From Paenibacillus tyrphae (GTDB taxonomy: Bacteria > Bacillota > Bacilli > Paenibacillales > NBRC-103111): a DNA stretch of 64,000 nt. The DNA is taken from contig NZ_BSDJ01000010.1 in NCBI RefSeq assembly GCF_027925525.1, positions 62,001 through 126,000 on the forward strand, written 5' to 3'. Every line of letters starts with the position of its first letter. Positions within the stretch are counted from its first letter, which is position 1. The translations under genes and the position numbers were made by a program. A model generated the notes under the pieces. It did no database searches, was not told the origin of the DNA, and worked only from the letters and a program-made list of their open reading frames with translations. Below, one piece after another: positions 60,201 to 64,000 of this stretch.

Positions 60201-63200
60201 ACTGAAGCGAATGCGACCGTGAATATCACGTTGGACGGTGGGGCGAGCTCGACCGTGACCGCGGACGGAAGCGGCCGATGGTCGTATACTCCGGCCGCCG
60301 CGCTGGCGGATGGCGTCCACAAAGTCAAGGCGGTTTCGAAAGACGCCGCAGGCAACGAAAGTCCGGCTTCTGCGGAAATATCGTTTACCATCGATACGCA
60401 GCCTCCGGCACCGCCGATGATCGGAACACCGGTCAACGGCGGTTGGATCAATAGCCGTCGGCCGGTCATTACCGGTCAGGCGGAAGCGGGCGCGACCATA
60501 GCGCTGTATTTGGACGCGGCTCCGGTCGGCACGACGACCGCAGACGGCAGCGGCACGTGGACGTACCTGTGGCCTACGGATTTGGCTGACGGTGCGCACA
60601 GCCTGAAAGCTACCGCAGCGGATGCGGCGGGGAATGTCAGTCAGGCGTCCGCCGTGGTCTCTTTCACCGTAGATACGCAAGCTCCGGCCGCCCCGGTTAT
60701 CCTTACACCAGCCGACGGGGCCATCACAGGCAGCAACCGGCCGATGATCTCCGGGACCGCCGAAGCGGGGGCAGTTCTTATTATTGATTTGGATGGAACC
60801 GAGACGGCAGCAGGGACGGCAAATGCCGGTGGCAACTGGTCTTATTCGCTACCGGACGCTCTGACGGATGGCAGGCATGCGATCAAAGTACGGGCGAAGG
60901 ATGCGGCGGGAAATATTAGTCCCGCGTCCGCGACGGTGCATTTTACGGTAGATACCGAAGCGCCCGCGGCTCCGGTTATCCTTGCTCCGGCCGATGGTAC
61001 GGCGACGAAACAAAGCAAGCCGGTTATTCGAGGAACTGCTGAAGCCTATGCCACCGTCCGTGTGGTCGTAAACGGAAGTCCGGCAGGCACTGTGATGGCG
61101 AATGCTGGAGGCAGTTGGACCTTTATTCCGCCTATCGTATTCGGCGATGACGTCTATACGGTTAGGGCGACGGCAACGGATGCCGCAGGCAATATTAGTC
61201 CGCCATCCGCGGAGATCAGGTTCACGGTAGATACGTTGGCCCCTCCGGCGCCTGTCGTGACAAACCCGGCTAACGGCGCCGTGACGAACCGGTCGAAGCC
61301 GACTATCGCGGGCAAGGCGGAAGCCAGTGTCACGGTGAGCGTGTACGTAGACGAAGTGCCGCTGGCGGAAACGGCTGCCGACGCGGGAGGCAAGTGGAGC
61401 TACACGCTTACGGATAGCCTGGCTGTAGGTACGCATGCTGTGAAGGCGCAGGCGACGGATGCGGCCGGCAATGCGGGACCGTTTTCCGCGAGCCATACGT
61501 TCACGGTCGTATCGGACAATGCATTACTGCAAACCTTGCAGCTCAGCGACGTCACGTTGAATGAAACGGTTACCGGGACGACTTACCGGTACACGGCACA
61601 AGTTCCGTTTTCGGTGACGGCAACTACGGTGACTGCCGTTCCTGTCGACGGAAACGCCTCGGTTCTGGTGCTGCAGGACGGCGAAGCCATTTCAGGACCG
61701 CTTCGGCTCCGTGTCGGAGCCCAGACGATCACGATTCAGGTGACGGCGCAGGACGGAACGACGGTTCAGCTCTACAACGTACTGGTGACGAGATCGCCCT
61801 CCAGCGAAGTGCAGTTGAGCGAGCTGACGCTGAGTCACGCAGCTCTGGCTCCGGAATTCCAAGGTGGGATGACGCGCTATACGGCGACCGTTACGAACGA
61901 CGTCTATGCGCTGACGGTGCGGGCAAAGGCGGCGAGCAGCGAAGCCTCGATTCGCATCAACGGACAATTTTTTGCAAGCGGAGAGGCGGTCCTGCCTGTG
62001 GAGCTTCAGGTGGGAGCCAACCCGATAACGGTCGCGGTGACCGCGCAAGACGGAGTCACGACGCAGTCGTATACGGTGATGGTACACCGGAAGCCGAGCT
62101 CCAATGTCCTCTTGAACGGGCTCCTGTTATCAGAGGGAACTTTGAGCCCGGCGTTCGATAGCGGCATTGTTCATTATGAAGCGGCTGTCGAGCATGGGGT
62201 GACGAGCATGACGGTGACGGCATCGGTCTATGACCGGAATGCGCTGCTGACCGTTAACGGCAGAGAAGTGGCGAGCCATCAGCCGTCCCAACCGGTCGAG
62301 CTTCAGGTTGGCGTCAACCGCCTCGCGATAATGGTAACTGCCCAAGACCGCGTCAGCACGCAGGCCTACACGGTGGAGGTCACCCGCAAGCCAAGCACGA
62401 GCGCCGGCTTAACCGGTCTAAGGCTGACCGATGCGGCGCTGTCTCCGGCATTTGACAGTGAAATCACCGCATACGAAGCGAGCGTAGGCCATTCGCTCGG
62501 CAGTACGACAGTGACGGCGTCGGTCTATGACCCGAACGCTCGGATCTCGATCAACGGCAAGGTGACGCTTAGCGGGGAAGCATCTGCGCCGATTGCCTTG
62601 CAGGTTGGGGCAACAACGATTCGGATTACGGTAACGGCGCCGGACGGGCAAACTGTGCGGACGTATACGGTGCGCGTTCATCGGGAGGCTGCCCCGGAGC
62701 AGCCGTCGGACTCTTCCTCCGGGGGGAATGCGGGTGGAGGCGGCCCGGCTCCTGTCGAGGAGCCTAAAGTGCCGCAGAAGCCGGCAGTGCCCGACCGACA
62801 GCCCGCTGTACCCGATAAGCCTGCCGGTTCTTCGGCAGCTTGCGCCCCGGTGGCGAAGGTGCGTTTTACCGATATGTCCGGACATTGGGCGGAGTCATCG
62901 GTTTCGGAGGCCTCCGGCTGTGGCATCGTCGACGGGTTCGACGACGGAACGTTCCGGCCGAACGATCCAGTCACCCGAGTCCAGTTCATCACGATGCTGG
63001 TCCGGGCTAAGGGAATCGACAAGTCGGGGGGGATAGCTCCTGCTTCGGCAGCCTTCGCGGATCAGGAAGCCATTCCGTCTTGGGCCGCCGAAGCTGTGTT
63101 GATGGCCGTACAGCGCGGGATCGTTGACGGGTATGAGGACGGAAGCTTCCGTCCGGATGCGCAAGTGACGCGGGCCGAGATGACCGCGATGACGGCTCGC

Positions 63201-63413
63201 GCCTCTAACTTGCAAGCAGGGCCCGAAGCGGAGCTCTCGATGTTTACGGATGCGACGGATATTCCCGTCTGGGCCAAGGGCTATATTGCCGCCGCCCGGC
63301 AGCACGGGTTCGTTCAAGGGCGGGAAAATGGGCGCTTTGCGCCGCAGGAGCATACGACACGGGCGGAAGCGGCCGTGCTGCTGCTGCGGTGGGCTCGTTC
63401 GGCGGATCAATAA
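57225..63413 (+). CDS. Giant SLH-anchored surface protein: Kelch, Ig-like and cadherin-like repeats
   Basis: About 2062 residues. I prefer the TTG at 57225 (AAGGAG ten bases upstream) to the GTG at 57213 that overlaps the ribosome site. Order: signal peptide (LFWCAVFLASVFAGG, cut after AHA); Kelch propeller about 30-325 (LLDGRVLIVGGAN, LKDGRVLVTGGQSH); seven OmpL47-type repeats of about 90 residues (GGTDSGGSGVNRTEYSLTGA); five bacterial Ig-like repeats (KDAAGNESPASAEISFTID); four cadherin-like beta-sandwich repeats (VTAQDGVTTQSYTV); a Gly/Ser/Pro linker; and three SLH domains binding pyruvylated cell-wall polymer. Probably an adhesin or glycan-binding surface protein. Confidence 0.9.
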   Translation: MIHITLRRLFWCAVFLASVFAGGSQLAHAAVMMEPLPDSANLPENISGVTSSLVQSGNRIMVTGGQKANSSTFARYSYTFNPTDRSWTSLAPPLQLSYHKQSMLKDGRVLVTGGSKFVPGTGYVYNNVAKIYSPYSNTWSDGASLPVGSIFGNTQSTLLDGRVLIVGGANEIWSGMDRSTMYNQAYVYDPGMNRWEEAAPYPYPIYDAAQSTLKDGRVLVTGGQSHYVYRFDAYLYDPSNNTWTKAGNLPFEGDTFFRHAQVTLPNGKVLVMGKKYFYIYDPATNQWTKDTATIRQLTNAQLSVFGNDVYAMGGYDENWETNVNVYKLTFDFTPPTAPAISGPGPEWSTQDVTAVITPGTDADSGVARTEYSLSGATTLGWTPYNDGDKITITNDGQTTISARTIDLSGNISPIATAVVKIDRTAPTQPVVKLSAASWTASDVAVTITSGTDNGGSGVNRTEFSLSGATTLAWTTYTGLVTITAEGQTTVSARTIDNAGNISSVGTAVVSIDKTAPTAPAVIPATSQWTSAANVAVTITGGTDSGGSGVNRTEYRLTGATTLGWTTYTGPLSIAAEGQTTVSARTVDNAGNTSVTASTVVKIDRTAPTAPSLSASAGSWTDSDVTVTITGGTDSGGSGVNRTEYSLTGATTLAWKAYTDPVTITAEGQTTVSARTIDNVGNISVIASTVVKIDRTAPTGPTLSASAGSWTNSDVTVTITGGTDSGGSGVNRTEYSLSGATTLAWTAYTGPVTITAEGQTTVSARTVDNVGNMSSTNTVVVKVDKTAPTVPTVSPATMQWTSAPNVAVTITGGTDSGGSGVKRTEYSLTGATTLAWTTYTGPLAITAEGQTTVSARTIDNAGNISAIASAIVKIDRTAPTAPALSSSAGSWTNADVTVTIAGGTDSGGSGVNRTEYSLSGATTLAWTAYAGPVTITAEGQTTVSARTIDNAGNTSVIAWTVVRIDRTPPAAPIITAPLAGAVLPNNKPTVTGTTEANATVNITLDGGASSTVTADGSGRWSYTPAAALADGVHKVKAVSKDAAGNESPASAEISFTIDTQPPAPPMIGTPVNGGWINSRRPVITGQAEAGATIALYLDAAPVGTTTADGSGTWTYLWPTDLADGAHSLKATAADAAGNVSQASAVVSFTVDTQAPAAPVILTPADGAITGSNRPMISGTAEAGAVLIIDLDGTETAAGTANAGGNWSYSLPDALTDGRHAIKVRAKDAAGNISPASATVHFTVDTEAPAAPVILAPADGTATKQSKPVIRGTAEAYATVRVVVNGSPAGTVMANAGGSWTFIPPIVFGDDVYTVRATATDAAGNISPPSAEIRFTVDTLAPPAPVVTNPANGAVTNRSKPTIAGKAEASVTVSVYVDEVPLAETAADAGGKWSYTLTDSLAVGTHAVKAQATDAAGNAGPFSASHTFTVVSDNALLQTLQLSDVTLNETVTGTTYRYTAQVPFSVTATTVTAVPVDGNASVLVLQDGEAISGPLRLRVGAQTITIQVTAQDGTTVQLYNVLVTRSPSSEVQLSELTLSHAALAPEFQGGMTRYTATVTNDVYALTVRAKAASSEASIRINGQFFASGEAVLPVELQVGANPITVAVTAQDGVTTQSYTVMVHRKPSSNVLLNGLLLSEGTLSPAFDSGIVHYEAAVEHGVTSMTVTASVYDRNALLTVNGREVASHQPSQPVELQVGVNRLAIMVTAQDRVSTQAYTVEVTRKPSTSAGLTGLRLTDAALSPAFDSEITAYEASVGHSLGSTTVTASVYDPNARISINGKVTLSGEASAPIALQVGATTIRITVTAPDGQTVRTYTVRVHREAAPEQPSDSSSGGNAGGGGPAPVEEPKVPQKPAVPDRQPAVPDKPAGSSAACAPVAKVRFTDMSGHWAESSVSEASGCGIVDGFDDGTFRPNDPVTRVQFITMLVRAKGIDKSGGIAPASAAFADQEAIPSWAAEAVLMAVQRGIVDGYEDGSFRPDAQVTRAEMTAMTARASNLQAGPEAELSMFTDATDIPVWAKGYIAAARQHGFVQGRENGRFAPQEHTTRAEAAVLLLRWARSADQ
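58220..60120 (+). repeat. Seven tandem OmpL47-type repeat units inside the surface protein gene
   Basis: Unit length about 270 bases. Units 3 and 6 share the PAT-QWTSA-NVAVTI opening, while units 4, 5 and 7 share SAGSWT-SDVTVTI, indicating block duplication rather than simple slippage. Long stretches of near-identical DNA recur (for example CGGCTCGGGCGTGAACCG). Confidence 0.85.
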
Positions 63414-63426
63414 GCAGAAAGTAAAG

Positions 63427-63473
63427 AACGCAAACCTGGCAAGGTTGGAGTCGCCGGGTTTGCGTTTCTTTTT
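63427..63473. terminator. Terminator after the surface protein
   Basis: AACGCAAACC pairs with GGTTTGCGTT (ten perfect pairs) around a 20-base loop, then TTCTTTTT. The reverse strand also has a T-rich tail, so it may serve both directions. Confidence 0.85.
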
Positions 63474-63478
63474 GCGGG

Positions 63479-63715
63479 TTAGAGAGGTTCGTCGTTCAAA
63501 TAGCTGGCATCTCGTAAAGAGGTCGTCTGCCACTGCTTCAATTGCCGTTGGCGCGGTGTTATTTCGTTGCCAGGCGTGTCCTGCTCGAAAGTCGCATTTT
63601 GGTCAGCCCATATTTTCGCAAATACGATGCGTCTCGCTTCATAAAACGGGCATCTGCCGTTGATCTGAATACCGTGTACGGTCGGATATAATTCGGAATA
63701 GTTACTTCCACCACT
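63479..63715 (-). CDS. Hypothetical small protein (tentative)
   Basis: 78 residues from a GTG at 63715, or 85 from a TTG at 63736; neither has a clear ribosome site. The sequence (YEARRIVFAKIWADQ, RQRQLKQWQTTSLRDASYL) has normal protein composition and the frame ends just before the shared terminator. No family recognised; could be a gene remnant. Confidence 0.35.
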   Translation of the reverse strand, partial: SGGSNYSELYPTVHGIQINGRCPFYEARRIVFAKIWADQNATFEQDTPGNEITPRQRQLKQWQTTSLRDASYLNDEPL

Positions 63716-64000
63716 TTATTAATCGGCGAATCCAAAAATATTATTTGAAAGTAACGTTATTTTTGAGTAATATTTATAATTGATATTGGTTGTGCGTATT
63801 TTTTTTGTTTCACGAAACGAAAGTGAGCACGATTGTTACACGAGCTGGGTTGACTCAACCCGCCTTACACCTAATGTAGAAGCACAGACGTTCCCAAGCG
63901 GGTATTGATAGCGGTAGAGTCTTTAATCCGCATCGAGCTTTTCCTGGCACCGGGGAAGATATAATCAAGAGAGAACTTGTTATGCGGCATGCTTGCAAAT
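63716..64000. other. Right-edge region without a supported gene
   Basis: AT-rich. A perfect palindrome GGGTTGA-C-TCAACCC lies at 63847-63861, likely an operator for a gene beyond the window. No promoter or gene could be assigned. Confidence 0.3.

Overview
The window looks like chromosomal DNA from a Paenibacillaceae-type Firmicute (Paenibacillus or a close relative). Evidence: moderately GC-rich low-GC-phylum gene content, strong AAGGAGG-type ribosome binding sites with frequent TTG/GTG starts, sigma-A promoters, a type VIIb secretion locus, CUT1 sugar importers without a local ATPase, an S-layer (SLH) surface protein, and a Bacillus-like yod/kam lysine cluster. No rRNA, canonical tRNA, CRISPR array, intact insertion sequence or prophage was seen.

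Layout. (1) 0-3.7 kb, minus strand: a truncated ion-coupled transporter, an M20 carbamoylase/amidase and an enolase-superfamily epimerase. (2) 4-14.2 kb, plus strand: a FadR-type GntR regulator flanked by two near-identical palindromic operators, then a long operon with DUF1446 + DUF4387 proteins, two permeases and a lipoprotein of a CUT1 importer, two ADP-ribosylglycohydrolase-fold enzymes and a ribokinase-like kinase, probably for uptake and cleavage of a ribosylated compound. (3) 14.3-16 kb: a chemoreceptor. (4) 16.2-24.6 kb: a compact type VII locus (EssC, EsaB, two WXG100 proteins) followed by a small helical protein, a lipoprotein and a lipase whose C-terminus looks like a WXG/LXG targeting module. 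This resembles a reversed-domain lipase toxin with its immunity lipoprotein.

(5) 25-34.3 kb: a nucleic-acid-repair island. NADAR and bacterial PARG genes diverge from a Hen1-Pnkp RNA-repair operon. That operon starts with a perfect-spacing sigma-A promoter, a 39-codon serine-rich leader ORF and an intrinsic terminator placed before hen1, which suggests attenuation. Then come an Rpn-family nuclease, a DIP1984-family protein, about 730 nt of non-coding, highly structured RNA with two tRNA T-arm mimics, and a slipin. I consider this island the most novel part of the window.

(6) 34.5-48.2 kb and 50.5-55.3 kb: lysine catabolism. A polar amino-acid ABC importer and a PucR regulator precede a nine-gene operon (GDH-like protein, aminotransferase, CoA-transferase pair, thiolase, M20 deacylase, GABA aminotransferase, aldehyde dehydrogenase). 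Lysine 2,3-aminomutase (kamA), beta-lysine acetyltransferase (ablB), yokU and a sigma-54 activator lie nearby. Together they can be read as lysine -> beta-lysine -> acetyl-beta-lysine -> 4-acetamidobutyrate + acetyl-CoA -> GABA -> succinate. kamA and yokU each carry a sigma-54 promoter. (7) 48.4-50.4 kb: small exported and membrane proteins and gene remnants. (8) 55.5-64 kb: a pseudogene, two small genes and a roughly 2060-residue SLH-anchored, repeat-built surface protein.

Limits: all calls come from reading sequence and translations; no database search or folding program was run.
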